Made by a program: the position numbers and the translations under genes. A stretch of 64,000 bases of DNA from contig VFFE01007620.1 in NCBI GenBank assembly GCA_008921705.1, positions 310,897 through 374,896 of the forward strand, read 5' to 3'. Below are positions 41,101-56,100 of the stretch, piece after piece (positions within the stretch are counted from its first letter, which is position 1; each line of letters opens with the position of its first letter). The notes under the pieces were generated by a model. That model saw only the letters and a program-made list of their open reading frames with translations. It was not told the origin of the DNA and did not search any database. The DNA comes from Burhinus oedicnemus (lineage: Eukaryota > Chordata > Aves > Charadriiformes > Burhinidae).

Positions 41101-44100
41101 ATACATAGAGCATGTCTATGTATAGACAGTATACATAGAGCATGTCTAGAGGCTTAGTGGGACAGCTAACCATAAAGGTAGTTGGCACTTGCCTGAAGCC
41201 ACAGAGGCAGACTAACTTTCTGCTATCTCCTGAGTATAACTATGGAGGAACGCAAAATCAAAAATACAATTTGTATTTGGTAAGAAATCTGAAAGAACCA
41301 TTTGCAAATCAAAGCAAGAAAGAGCATACACATCAGATATGACAAACAGCAAACAAAATCATTAAAGTTCATCTTTATTCACTATTTTTTTCTGTCTAAA
41401 CAAAAACACCCAGAGCAAAGGATATTGGTTCTTTTTTCACTAGAAAGAGAGAACAGCTGTGAGATACTTTGTTAGTTTTAGTTTCAGCTTTTCTCTCCAA
41501 AAAACCAAAAAACCTAGAGAATAGTTACCTTAGCAATTTTCCCCATTTCACAGATGTTTGCTTTCTCATCTTCAAACTCTGTAAAGGCTTCTTCAATCCT
41601 GGCAATGATCTCTTCATGATTAGTGCAGACATTTGGAAGTCCTTTAGGGAAGTAGAAACGTGGAATGTTTATCGACAAAGGGGTATTGCTGGTGGCTTTA
41701 TTCACAGGCAGAAGAGTGCAAGGGCTAACCGTGGAGTTCAAAGGGACTGGGGATGAAGTTCCAGGTTTCTTCTCTTGTTTACTTTGAACCTGAAAATATA
41801 ACGAATAACAAATACTTTTTAACAGCATGGCACACCAAGCAGGAGAAAATAGCTTGTGCTCCCAGTGACTAGGAAAAAAATTAAAACCCACCAACAAACA
41901 AATTATAGCACAGTGATAAAAATGCATGTCTTAAGTAGCCAATTAAATTTTTTCTGCAATATCATCATTGCAAATTTAGGATGCATCACATCTGCTTTTA
42001 TGTACTTTCTGTGCATTTTAGGTATGTAGCTGTGGATAATGATATACTATTGAACCACAAAAGACAACACTCTGCAATTCAGCAATACCATAGAACAAGG
42101 ACAATGCTATTTCTTCTCATGCTGGTCACTGTGCTGTCATTCTGCCCCATAACCAGCAAAGTACCAAAATCTGGTCTTTAGCATTTCCCCTTAGAACTAG
42201 AACACCCACTCACACAAACGTCTTGCCTCATGTATGAGCAATTCGTAACGTTGACATTTTCCATCCCTTGGGAACATAATTTGTTTTGCCAAAGTATCGC
42301 TTCACAGATAAATTAAGAAAAGACTTGCAAGACTGTCTTCTAAATTTCAGGAAGGCTTTTATTCTATGCCCAACTTGAGCAGTCCAAGACCTGATTTTGT
42401 TCAAGGTATTAAGTACTGGCAAATCAATTTTTACAGAGGAATTATGAACAGCCAGCACAGTTTGTCATTAGGCACCCACATGATACAGCACACAGAATCA
42501 GTGCAAAATGCAAAAGGTCTGTTTACAACTCCAGTTGAAAGAGTCCTTTCGCAGGTAAAGCACCCAAAGGTTTCACTGAATCAGCACCTACATCATTTGC
42601 TGAAAAACAAGGAGAAAAATGGAAAGTGAAACTAGGCCTTCTGCATGCCTCTTTGAAGGTGGTCTTTTCTCCCGTGTCTACCACCGCTTTTTTCACTAGC
42701 TCTACCACTCCTCTCCTGTCTGTAATAATCATATGGCTGATACGGTGATCCCCACTAGATCACCTTTCTAACGGACCTCCGGAATCTTCTAGTTCTAGCC
42801 ATACATCAGTACATTTCCTAAAAGGTAGCATTTGTATTTAACTACGTAATGAGATCTTAAAATAAGTAATTTTTCAGACATAGGAGGAAATATTTTTTTA
42901 AACTCTGAAAAGTAGTTACAGTATAAGCAGCAGAATTCAGATGATACAATGCCAAAGGATGACAAATTCCCTACTCCCCCATGAATACACATTCTCTTGG
43001 GAAAAGGCAACAGGCTTGCCTATTGCACAACAGTTTGAATGCAAGAGTTATTATTAATAAAACAGCATATGTCATAAGAGGCTAATAAAGCAACAGTCAA
43101 ATAAACAGAGCTGCAACTTCCACTTTGTTTATCCTAAAACCATTTTGTTTTGAAATAGAATAAAGTAGCCAAGTCTGAGTTCACTAAATACAGAAGAATG
43201 TATATGATGAACTGACTGAACTCTTTGCCTTACTATTTTTGAGAAACTTGAAGCTTTCTTCTTAACACATACTGGATACTCCAACTTGCCATTTGTTTGC
43301 TCTCAGGAAGATGAAGTGAGAATTGTAAAAGCTTCCTTAAACCCTGTTTTTTCTGCATTTTAGAATACTTTATAACCCATTCTTCAGAGACCTGTAAAAT
43401 GAAAGATGGAAGGATTTTCCTCCTCTTCACTCCTCCATTTCACTGCTCTTTCTTTAAATGGGGAGGACCTCTTCCTTCTTCCAAATGCTGTTCCATTTCA
43501 GAAGCAGCAACACATGTGCTTGCACACACATGCCAGCCCAAGCATACTTTTGTACTGTAACTGCTCTGTACAGAACACATTAACCTGCAGCTTGAGTTCA
43601 TTTAAGTCCTCCTCTCTTGCATCTTGTTGCATTGTTGCATCCTCCTCTCTTGCTGCATCTCGCAACACAGGAACAGCTGAAGATCACTTTTAGCATTCAG
43701 GTTTTCTGAGTGTATCAATACTAGTATTCAGAGTCAGTATGGTCCTCAATATAGCTCTCAGCCTTTGGAGAACAAGCCCGATTACCACCATCTGTTCTTC
43801 CTCCCTGCCTTGACTTTTCCCGACTCTCCGAAGTACTGCACATCTTTGTGTCCGATCCCAAATGATGCTGGAGCTCAAAGTCAGCCAGGAAAGAGGGTGA
43901 AAGCACCTGAGGCTCAGAATGTTACTGGGGCTGAAGAGGGCTGTGGAACAGAGTAAGCATCAGCCTTGGTTACTCTGTCTCACAGTATGACAATGCAGGT
44001 AGGGGACCTGAAATGGTGGCAGGGGTCAAGTATGGGGGGAAGTTGGTCACTCAATTTAAGAGCAGCAGCTCAATGGGTTAATAGAAGACAACCCTTCTCC

Positions 44101-47100
44101 TGGCTTCCTTTTGCTCTTTACTCAGTAGAGTAACAAAAGCAAAACCCAGACAGCACATGGCCCCAGCATGGTCACTGCTGCATGTTACAGGTAGACCAAG
44201 GTCCACCCCCTTCCCAAGGCTGCCTGCTTCAGTAAGGGAGGCTAAGCAAGAGGGGTTAGTAAAGCTGCCCAAGGCAGGCCTTCTCAAGAAGTCTCCAACT
44301 GATTGGGAAATAGCAGGTTAGTGAATTGGACCTTTGTGCATAAGTCAAGCTAGCAATTTGGCTTGGAGGACTCCTTATGCACATCACTACTTCCGCTTCT
44401 AACAAGCTGCCTCCCACCCTATCTGCCGCCTAGCTAGTGGCTTTTCCAGCCACCACTCAACTCTACTCAGTAGTCTTCACTTTCTGGATTCCAGCAGAGG
44501 GGAAAATCCCTGCTGGTCTGTCACACCACCATATTCATACAAACAAAGCAAAGCTGGAACAGACAATGAGGTGCCAACTCCAGCCACTTAACTTCTATAA
44601 TAGGACTTAACATCAGTTTCTCTTGAAGACCCACTTCTCAGACACAGGTTTATTGCTCATTAATCTCTTCAATACACACATGCACTCCTAGCTGTCAGGA
44701 ATGTGAGGAACTAGAAGAAACGTCTCAAATTTAACAAAAAGGTCCACAAACCAAAGCAACTTACTGTTCTCACAGGACACTGACTCTTCACTTTAACAAT
44801 ATATCCCCTTCCATTACAGTACAAGACAATGATAAAATTGAATGTTTTTTCTTGGAAGGCAAACAGGCATCCCCAAAGTAGATCACCACAACAGCACTGT
44901 GCCATCTTCCTCCTCTTTTGCATACCACATACATCCCAACGTGGCACAAGGGTCATGCTGATCATCCTTTAACACAAGTCATCCACTTTCCCCTGGCCTC
45001 CACCTTCTGAAAAGCAGAACAACTCATTTTCCTGCAGGAACTGCCAAAGTCAGCAACACTTGGTACCAGCTCACATAAGCCACAGGTCAGGACCCCCCAA
45101 TCTACATTAATTTCCTGATCCACAACAAAAGCCAGAAGGTTAGACATCTATAGGAGAAATACGGGGAATGCTGCTGAGCTTCAAATAGGGAGCCAGTTCA
45201 GACGTAGGTTTGCAGCTGACCTTCCCAGTAAGACTGAATCACTAACTCCTGCTCAGTCCAAGGCAAACCAGGTGGAAGCATTGCTCATGGGTGCCTTCTT
45301 TTCAGAAGCTTCTACTTCAGGAATAGAAATGAAATTTTTGAACTTTGTCTTCTTCCTTTTCATGTAAGAAATGAGCTGTCTACAACATCACAAAGAGAAA
45401 ACAACAAGCAGCAACCAGCTCTTGAGGATCCTGTTCCCTAGAACAATCTTGCAAGCTAATACTCTCGGATGGGTATAACCATACGTCAACCACTATGGAG
45501 ACAGCAGGGGGTGAATTACAACGGTTTGTGAAAAAATAAAGTAAATGATATCAGCAGAATTTCTGTGGGAATTCCTTGGAAAAAAACAGTTTCTTATTGC
45601 AAAAAGTTAACCTTAGATGCCGTTCTCTTAGTGGAACAACACATTTATCCAACAGGGACGTCCATTTTCAGAAAGGACAACTACAAAAGGAAACTACAAA
45701 TACTGTAATAAGTCTTTTAGCTTTATTACCAATAGCTAGCAGACTAACTTTTTTTTTTTTTGGCTGAAGAGGAAGGTGAGATTAAAATCCATTTTTAAAT
45801 ACTGCTCTATAACATAGTTTAATTTACCTTAACTAAAGTCTGGCTTTCCACTATATCACCTTTTGCCAGTCATACAATTTATTTATTGACAGACTAAAAG
45901 AGTGACATCTGCATTATAAATAAACCAGACAGAACTACAGCCTCATTGTAGCAACATAAACAAAGCACAGAGAGTAAACCTCTGTTATCCAGGCCTGTCG
46001 CTCAGTGACTTGCCAGTCCCAGCAGAAAACTCCATGGAAGGAAGCAGTATCACATCAAATGCTCAAACACTTTCTACTCCTTCCTCCTGGCCCAAATCTC
46101 CAACAGAAGCCTAGGTAATAAATTTACCAGTTTCTTGGGGTTTTTTTCCAAATGGGATTCTGTAATCCTTTTTTCTAGGGTACAGTGACTCAGCCTGGTT
46201 TCTTGCAGTCCACAGTGCTGACTTAATGTCTCCTTCCATTTTTTACAGTTCCTGTCTTACTGAAGTGTGATGGTAACTGGACACAAGCCATCCTCAAAGA
46301 TCATCAGTTATCCACATCTGAGCTGTATCTTTCACCCAAGACTTTCTCTGAAGCTCTTTCTCATCATTGTATCTTTCTGCTGCCTCTTTTTTACCCATCT
46401 CCAAAGGAAGTAAGAACAGCAGAGGTTCATCTGCACATGGCTCCTAACAGCATGAAGAGAAGAGGCTATGAGAAAATGCATTTCTGAAGAGAATCTTTTC
46501 TACTATAAATTGTAAAGTCACCAGCACAAACAAACTCCAATCACAGCAAAACACAAATGAAAATAAACTCTATCCAAGCAACACAGAATCACAGAAGGAT
46601 TTGGGTGGGAAGGGACACAGGGCTGACTCTAAGGCTAGCTCAAGCTCCTCATTGCCTCATCCAGTGGAGTTCTGAAAACACAGACTTCGCATGCCTCCAC
46701 TGACAAATCCGCCTATTGACCTCACAGATGCTCTTCCTGCGATTGATATACTTCAGCCCATACTCCAAATTCTTCCCTGAGAACTCCATGGAGAAAACAA
46801 CCAGTGTGCATCCAAATCAATGCAGACAGAAGGACAACAGTGGGCATAAACCCCTACTCCTCACAGAAGCCCCACTGCAATTCTCATCTGTCCTGATTCG
46901 CAGATGACACTTACCTAGGGGGAAGGCTGGCATGATGAAAGGCAGAACCTCAGCTGTGAGACACGTTGACAAACTGTTCAACTACTTCCATGAGAAAAGG
47001 TGTTAAGTTCTGTCTCCACACAGCAACCCCAAGCATCGGTTCAGGCTGGGAATCCACTGGCTGAGCAACAGCCCTGCTGAAAAGGATGTGGGGGAGATGG

Positions 47101-50100
47101 TGTGCACCAGGCTCAACATGAGCCTGCAGCGTTGTCTAATGACAAACAAGGCAAATGATGTACTAGACTGCATTAGGAATAGGGCCAGGAGAACATGGGA
47201 AGTTATTATTATCTCCTCTGCCTGACACTAGTGAGGCTGCATCTGGGTTACTGTGACCAGTTTTGGGCCTTCACTTCAAAAGGGATGGGGAGAGACTGGA
47301 CAGAAATCTACAGAGGGAAATTAGATAGCTGGGGTCACCAGCATGTGGCAGGAGAGCCTGCGGGGATGGGCCTGTTTAGCCAGGCAAAGAGGAAGCTAAG
47401 GGATGGGCTAATCACAGCCTACAGCTATTTGAAGCACAGTTACAGAGATGGTGGAGCCAAACTCTGTAGTGGTACATGGTGAAAGAGAGGCAACAGCCAT
47501 AAACTGCAGCTTGGGAGGGTTAGGCTGGACAGTAGGCGGATGAATTTAACTGAGGGTAGTAGAGCCTGCAAGAGGTCACCAGAAGGACGTGGGAGGAATC
47601 CTTATCCTTGGGGAGTTTTCAAGACTTGGAGAAAGATAGCCCTGATGTAACCTAGTGTTAGGAACACTCTTCCTACAAGTGAGATTTTGGATTAGAGACC
47701 TCCCTACCACCCTTCCTACCAACATTGCTATGGGAGGCTCTCTGATCCTTCCACAAAAAGTCCTGCAAAAGATGAGCACAAGAACTGAAATATACAGCTC
47801 TTAAAAAGAGATACAGGTTTTACAACAAACCTTCTCCTCTCTTGCCTTTCTGGTCAACATCTACATGTTCCACAAACTACCTATCACTCATCTCTCTGCC
47901 TTACTACCTTTCCTGCTGCTAGCACTTTTTATGTACTTAATGAGTCCAATTACCTCTGCTCTCAGGTCATCTCACACTAACACACCCAAGGCACAAGATA
48001 TAGCCCCACAAGGCACAAAAATTAACATTCGCTGCTGCCGATCTCCGTCCTCCACTCCCAAATGTACATTGTCACTGCGTACCAAGTACCAGCTCCGGAG
48101 CCTGCCAGACCTCTCTATGAACCGATTTAACCCATTTGCAAAGGCAGAAAACAGACTTAGCTTTGCTGCTGGATGATATTCTACCATGTTATGAGTTAAG
48201 CCAGCTCACAGAAAGGCCTGTGGGGCCCAGTGCAAGACAGGGTGACACACGGTGAGGAGGTAGCAAGAAGGAACAAGTACTGGAACAAAGAGAAGAGGAA
48301 GTAAGACTATCTTTTTTTCAGCTGCAGTCGCCCACTGCATTAGTTCATTTGCCTTGGACCAGCAGCCCCAGGGCAGTTATTCTTGATGCATTTAGTGGTG
48401 AAGGTTGCTGCTCCTACTGTGGACCAGGCGGAGGGCTCATGCACCAAAGGCTTGTCAATCTTTCCAGTTGGTCTACTAGGAGATGTTATCTCTCCCTGCA
48501 AACCATATCCTGATTATGTCCTTAGGTGATCAGATTAACTCTGGAGAGTGAACTTAGCTGTGCTGCATGGTTCTTGTTAGTCTCTTCTAAATTGCTTGTG
48601 GTCCCCACCCAAGCTATTACTACATATCATTACTTCATGCAATTCTCCTCTAGGGAGTGAAAAAACGTGTTCCAGTCATTAACCTCATATATGTACTTTA
48701 ACCTGTCACCAGAAATCATGAAAACAAAATGCACTACAATATGCTCTGGAGCAATTTTAATAGCTGTTTCTTAGGAAACAGCTGCACCGCTCATAATTTC
48801 AACTTTTTAACTTCCTCACTGAGTCACCGATTATTTAAATATAGACGAAGCTCAAGGTGGGCTGATTTCAGCATATTGTGACCCCCTGTAAATCTGGGGT
48901 GGCTTCATTCCCATTTGGTGTCCTAGCATAAATTACTCCACTCTTTTGTCAGTTGTCCCAGAAAGCGAGTACAGCAGCTGGGATTTAACAAGAAGTAAAT
49001 ATAGACATGGTACAATTTCCCTTTCTCTGGCTACACGTCCATGATCTTAAGGGTCTTTTCCAACCAAAATGATTCTATGATCCTATTATCTCCTTCAGCC
49101 ACAGCCCAGAGATAGGAGGAAACAGCACAAAGCAGCACCTTCTGATGGTAAAATCACAAATACCAAAGCCAGGTAGGCTGGTCTGTGCACAAATTTGTAC
49201 AGTAGAGAGCACAACCTATTAAACGCAGCAGAACATTGTGGTTGCTCCACATGCAAAAGAAACATTCAGAGCAATCACATACACAAATAGGGTTTTTCTT
49301 ACAAAACAACACAGAAAAGATTTAATAGTCTTACACTATCTCTCCCTATTAAATCACTGCCCTTGCTGTTAATTTTTTCCCCTTGTTTACAAAGACATTT
49401 TAACTCTGCAATCTAAGCCTGGAAGGTTTATTTTTAAACCTGCTGGTATCTAGCTGCAAATAACTTTCTGCAAATAGACACGCCTAGAGGGACACAGTTT
49501 GATTCTCTGATCCAGTAAAAGAAATACAAAGCAACAGAAAAAGAAAAAGAAATGCCAAGCATTCAAACCTGGGCCTGCTGGAATGACTTCAGCCTCCTCT
49601 TGAATCGAGATGGAAGAACAAAATCACAGCCCTTTGCAAGGAAAGCCAGCTCCCCTCCCAAGTCTGGGTCCCTCCGCAGAGAACTCTCCTTGATCATCAT
49701 CCTGATGAGCTCCTAAGCAGATGTTGCCCTTTCCAGAAGGGGCACAGGGACTCTGTAGGAGACCACGTCAAGACCAGCACGTTGCTTTCTTGGTTTTGAT
49801 TTTTACAGGCAAAAAATAGCAAGTGGCTTCAACATACTATGTCTTCTCTCTCTTCACAAGGACAACATGTAGAGATTTTATCTTACTCCTGAAGCCAGAC
49901 CTCTCTTTTTTAACTGATATTCAAAGTATCTTTCAGTATCATGAGGACCTTCTGCCTTCTTGTAATACTTTAATTGAGAAACATGATCTACAACAGAATC
50001 TATTTCCCTGCTGGCTACATGACAGTCAGTCTGTCCTTGGCTTGTAATAGGCCAGGGGTAATATGGGAAAGGAAGCACCCACCACCACTATCAAGAGTGC

Positions 50101-53100
50101 TAAAATTAGATGCACTGCAGAAGTGGCTAAATATACCATCTTCCCCAATAGTTCTTACTTTATGTGCTTCAGTGTCGAAACCTGAGGTACAAACTTGCAT
50201 CAGTCGGACTCAGCTAGGGTTAAACCACATGCTCTCTGCCAGGGCCCGTGCGCGTATGATGCTAGTGGTTTGAGGTCCCTGCTTCTGAGGTGATGAAGCA
50301 GAAGATCAGCATTAGTTCCCACACTAGACCAAAAGCTGTAATTTTCAAAAAACATCAATTTTTCCTTCTCACTTGGAAAAAGCAAATCATCTAGTTTCTT
50401 TAACACCACCCAAGCACATAAGGGTGATCTTGGATAATAAGATCAGGCATTCTAAAGCAGTTCTTAAGACAACTGTTTCATAAAGACATCAAAATACATC
50501 ATTCTTTTTATTCACTTTTCCCATAGCTCTCACAAGGCAAAGGCAAAGCAGTTCTCAGTGGACAATAGTCTACTTTTTCTCTGCGTGACCTTGAGCAAGT
50601 AGACTTCAAACTCTTGCTCAGACTTTGTCTACGCTTGTTAAAAAGCATATTCTCCCCCTCCTATCATGACAACGGTGCTGAACAAAGGCCTAAATACAGG
50701 TCTTACTCCACCAGATGAACAACACCTAGTCCAATGGCCTGCTTTCCCTCCTTGACTTTAGAGGTCCTTGCTACTTTGCCAGTTTACTTTGTAAGCTTAG
50801 TAACAGAACAACATCCAATTTCTAGCTAGCAGGGCTTGCTTTTATCAAGACACTGCATTTGAAATGAAAAGGTCTCACTGAGCCTCACCAACAGAAAGCT
50901 TTTTTTGGACAACATGTGCCCCTGATATCCTTCTCTTCCTGTTTTCCTGTAGAAGGCCCAAAGTTACTTCATGTACAGCACCACTTAATATAACTACAGA
51001 TACACACAGAAACAGTCTATCCAAAAGGATGCTCTTACCATCATAAATTTGCTCTTGTGCAGTTAAATAGGCTATTTGCTAAAGGAGAGACCCCCCCAGT
51101 TGACATTCACAAAAGGATTTTTTTTTAATGTCTTCATAAATCTGTATCAAACCCCCCCAGATTCTTTTCTCTCCTGTTGCTTCTCAATCATCAGGCCAGG
51201 GTCCCACAACCCGGGCAGTGGAATCCAGTTCTTTATGGAAGATATGAACAGGAATGTAGCATAGTTTTGGTTCCTTTAGGTCACTGTAGCCATGTCTAAA
51301 CTGTGCAACCCATGAGCTGAAAAAGCTCTGAAGTTCATGTGTATTTTCACAGCTACAAGTCCAAAGACTCACGAGGTTATTACAATGTCATCAGCCCACT
51401 TTGCCATGCGCCCTGCAAATGAATATGAAGCCTAACAGAGCAGTAGGATGAGGACGGGAATGAGAAAAGAAGCCCCAAAACCAAAAAAGGCAGGCAGGAA
51501 TGTTTTAACTGAAATTGCCACTAAGTGAAGGATACACAGATCCATATGCAACCGTTTTGGAATAAATTTTGGTTTTCCTCCTCTGACATTTTTTTCTAAA
51601 TATTAAGGCAATGCCTAAAGAGCCCGAAAGGCTCCACTGTACTGGCAGTCCTGCACATCTCATACCGCAGTACGTCAGAAGGTGATTTATTTGAAATTAT
51701 CTGTGGCAAGTGTACTTACTTCATCTTCAACTGAACTCTCACCCTGCTTACAGACTGCTGAGGAAGTATATTCCAAAAAAGGTCTCATATCTACAGCTGC
51801 ATCCACACCAGCTATGGTGGGCTTTAAAAGATGTATGCACAAAAGAGATACACTAATCTAGCAGCCACTAGCTGCTACTTAAAAAAAACCAAAACAAACA
51901 GCCACATACTTTTGCTGTGTCTGAATTCCAATTTTTTGCACTATAGCAGGTTCCTAGCACAGTACTCCCTATCCTCAAAACACACAAGGTGGCTATAAAT
52001 AAAAACAAATATACAGCACTATGAGAAACCATCACTAAGAGAATCTTGTATCAACAGTTTCAAAGTCAATAGGACAAAATCTACAGCAGAAAAATCTGGT
52101 ATCAACAGCCTACAGATCAACTGAACAAACTGGTCAAATTTAGAAATTCCTCTTTGCTGTAAGTGACTCAGTTTCAAGCACGAAGGTGAGAGATGTCAAA
52201 TCTAAAGAGGTGTCAGATTGCCTTTGTTAGCCATTAGAACACAGAAAGAATCTCACCTCTGCCTGAAGCTGGAGGCTTAGTCCTAAGAGATTTGGATGAT
52301 TTAATCATCACAGGACTTAGCTATACTCCAAAGCCTGGCTGCAACAGTTCAATGCACTCTGTATAGTCGAGAAGGGCACGAGATTCAACTCTTCTCACAA
52401 CAGATAAAACTTTTCCAGCAACAGCGTGACTTTCTCTTGGTTTTAGAGTCAATGAGACTGAAAAACTCAACATGTATCACTAGGGTTTGTTTCACCTACC
52501 TTTAGATGTCTACTTCACGATAAATCAACTTCACACAAGCAGAAACTATCTGCTGGGATTACGAAAGGTGCCCACATGCCACAAACATGTCCCTAAGTGT
52601 TTGGTACCGGTTCTTTTAATTCTTTAATTTCATCTGATTTTGTTTTTTTTCCTGTGTCATCTTTGATTCTGAGATACTTTAAGATTCACTTCCTATTTTC
52701 ATTTATTCCAGTAGCTATTACCAAACAGAAAAAACCACCCCTTTTTACTATTTGGGTTTAGAAATAATGAGTAATTGATGTTTGAAAAGAGTGCAGATTG
52801 TGTCTATAGCTTCATTGACAGATATTATCAATATTTGATCAAAATAATTTGTAATATATGTAGATGAAAGCTGATTTTCCAGAAAAATGTTTCCCATTAT
52901 ATTTTGGATGCATTGATTATTTCATGACACAGTTAAAGTCACTATGATGTTATCGAAGATACTTTTCACAGTTAATCACCCCACAGAAGATCCTTCATAA
53001 GGATATCACTAAATTTGCAAAACAAAGCAGCACACAGAATTATGAAGTAGCATTTTCAAGGGGCAGAATTACAAAGTTGCCAGGTCAACCTTAACTTTAT

Positions 53101-56100
53101 ATATGATTATGAAATATTCTTAATTCCACTTAGAGCCATCTTCAGGCCACCTCTTTAAGAATGCAACATAGACATTTTGATACATAAAAGCACAATGTTT
53201 TAGATCACAGTAAGTTAGGAACACTTCTGAGAGTCCCAGCAATACCCACCCCGCCTGTCGTTCAGGTGAGGCAGGATTAGACAGATGCTACCTAGTGCCA
53301 GCCCAGAGAAAACACGTAGCAGCAGGGCAGAAAGAACCTCTGGATACTTGACTCTGGGCTCTATGATCCAAGATATAACATGGTTAGACAAGCTGGTCTG
53401 AGACCATTTCTCAACTCTGTAAACCTTCTGCTCCCAGATCCACAGTACCTGTCCAGAGACAGCTGTACCACCCATTTGACCTCAGTGTGAGCAATTCCAT
53501 TTACTAATCTGGCAGAAAAAAATCTCACTAAAATTTTTTTACCTTGTATAAAAGCATCATAGTCAGTATAAAGAAAGATTCAAACCCATTCTAGAAGAGA
53601 GAGAAATGGGAAGCAGGACTGCTCCTTCTGGCTCACTACACCATGAGTAATCCTTTTGAGAAGGGATACCCATCAGAGGGAGGATAAAAAGGAGGCCTCT
53701 TTTTGTATCAAACCCTGGTCCCAGTCTCTGCTCCCAAAATCATTCACAAACTTTATCCAACAGCTCTTAAAATAAAATGCATGAGCAGGACTTGGAGCAG
53801 AGCCCTGTACTACCCAAACTTGATTCTGAAAACAGAGTAAGTTTCTTATAGACTTTTCTAGGGCACTTTCACTGAAGTAACAAGTATTCTGCAAGCATTA
53901 ACTGAATTTAAATACTCTGTCATCCTGTACAGGTGGCAGACCAAGGGCACAGAGATTAAGGTCAAAAACATCCACCACTGATTTTTCCAAGGATTTTGCA
54001 GAAGATGACATTTTACTCAAGAGGTAGCACCCTTTACCTTCCAAACAAACCCCTGACACTGAACTTCTGCAAATCAGGTCAGAGAATCCCAACAGCCCCA
54101 TCTCCACCTTCTTCACTACTCACTGGTTCTAGTTTCCCCAATTTCCCTCACACCTGCCAGTCCACCCAGGCTGGAGTGAAGACTCCTTATTGCCCTCCTG
54201 TCTAAAGACAAAAATACAGATAAATATTCGGGGATTTTGCTAGCCGCTAACAGACAACTGAACTATTTCTTTCAAAAACAACTCATTAAAAATCAGCTTA
54301 AGACAGGCACACAGAAGAGGAAGTTTGAAAAGAAACAGCTGGAGGTTTAGAGATAAGCAATGGAAACCTGGATCTCAGAATGGGAAATGTCAGACAGTCT
54401 AAAAGTACGCAATACTTCCTGGCCTGCCTGAAAGAAGCATGATGCGCTCATTACATGCTCTGTAAAATTGATGGACTTCTTGAGTATTCATGTCCTAGTT
54501 TCTAAATATTTTGGTTTTGAAGATGAAGAGGCAAGTAATTCTATTGTTCTCTGTGGAGAATCATAATTGGTTTTATGATAAAGGGAAAAGCCTGTTGCTG
54601 ATATAAATTAGCACAGATTACAACACACATAGACCAGTCCGGTCTGAAGTGGCTCTCCCTTTCCTTTTTCATTGCTTAGGATTTGAGGGATATTAAAACT
54701 GTCACAACCTTCATAAATGAAAGCTGCCCTGTGTTTTCATTGGCTTTAGATCTCTGGTGGTTTTGTGTGTGTGCGCAACTATTTGCTATCAGTTTTATGA
54801 GCCCTAAGAAGATATAACAAATACCTTACATATTATTCATTCAGGCACACATGTGTGATACTGAATCAGAATCCACATAGAGCTCCAGCCAGATCCAGAG
54901 TTATCCAGGAACATGGATGTATTCCCTAGATGCTATACCTAGAGAGGGCCTTATGTCCACAGCCAAGTGTGGGGCCACATCTATGCTATAAATAACAGCA
55001 AACCTCAGAGTCAGTGTAGACCCAGCCATTCAGCTGACTTTTGCCCACTCTGCTAAGGGCTAACTCCCTCTGAAGAGTACCAGCTGCACCCATGCTGCGC
55101 AGTGCTCGGCCCAGGCCCCCTCCAGCTCCTCTGGGTCCCAAGACAGTTATTCTCTCTCATAATCTTTGGTTCTAGGCATCTACACAAAGCAAGCACTGTC
55201 CTGCTGCATGGAAGAGAAAAGCTCTTGTAGTATGCGTGCATGTTATATGTCCATGGAAGGCAGGCTGGGAGCAAACTAACACACAAGCCAGGTGGGTGAT
55301 TAAAGAAACAGAAGCTGGTAAAGGACCAGACTGATAAGCCATTTGACAGTGTAAATGCATTCAGTTTTCAAGTATTATAGAAAAACCACCACAAAGTCAG
55401 TGTCACACTTGATCAAACACATTTTTGTTTGAGGTTCACAAGTTAGAAAACTTTGTAAATTAATACACAAGGCAAGAATAGCTATTATAAGAGATCACTT
55501 TAGAGCTTTTGGAGCTGCTTAATTCTATACTCTTTGAGGAAAAAGACTCTTTGCCTTGCTGGAGATAGCAGGCAAGGTTATGCTCACCATTTTCTGTGAG
55601 CAAAGATGTCCAGAAAAACATGAGAAACAGTTGGAAAGCTTAGCCTAAAAAGATCTCAGCACTGTCATTTAGGGTCAGACAGACCCCACCCACCTGCTTT
55701 CAGAATCGCAACCAAATACCTGTGTTTTCAGGAAAGTGGACAGTTTTGAAGACATGCACATCATGCTCCAACTAGGAGCAGCTGTGAAAGTTCACTTATA
55801 GCCTGGGCACTTTTTCACTGTCTATGTGGAAGGTAGATTTTGAAAACTGAAGGCCTCTCTATACTTTCTGTGCACTTGGAAGTTTGGCATCAAGTTGTCT
55901 TGAAAATTTGACACTTGTTATCAAATGAAAAGCACTGAGGGCTGGACACACAGCTTTGGCTTCCCTCAAAGCAGTCTTCCATCAAGACCCTTTTTCCCCA
56001 GGAAAAGCTACTCCTTGTTTGAAAGATACAAGCAATGCAGACTCCACAACGACTCTATGTACTAGGGATGTGGAAAAGAAAATTAAATCTTTCTAGATTC

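Larger units (their letters stand above)
41790..49568 (-). other. PPP2R3A: PPP2R3A intron between the PR72 exon and the shared exons
   Basis: A 7.8 kb stretch with old CR1 remnants at 46583-46770, 47030-47660 and 49026-49088. No other gene was recognised. A short imperfect internal repeat of a CCTCCTCTCTTGC-type unit lies near 43607-43660. Confidence 0.8.
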
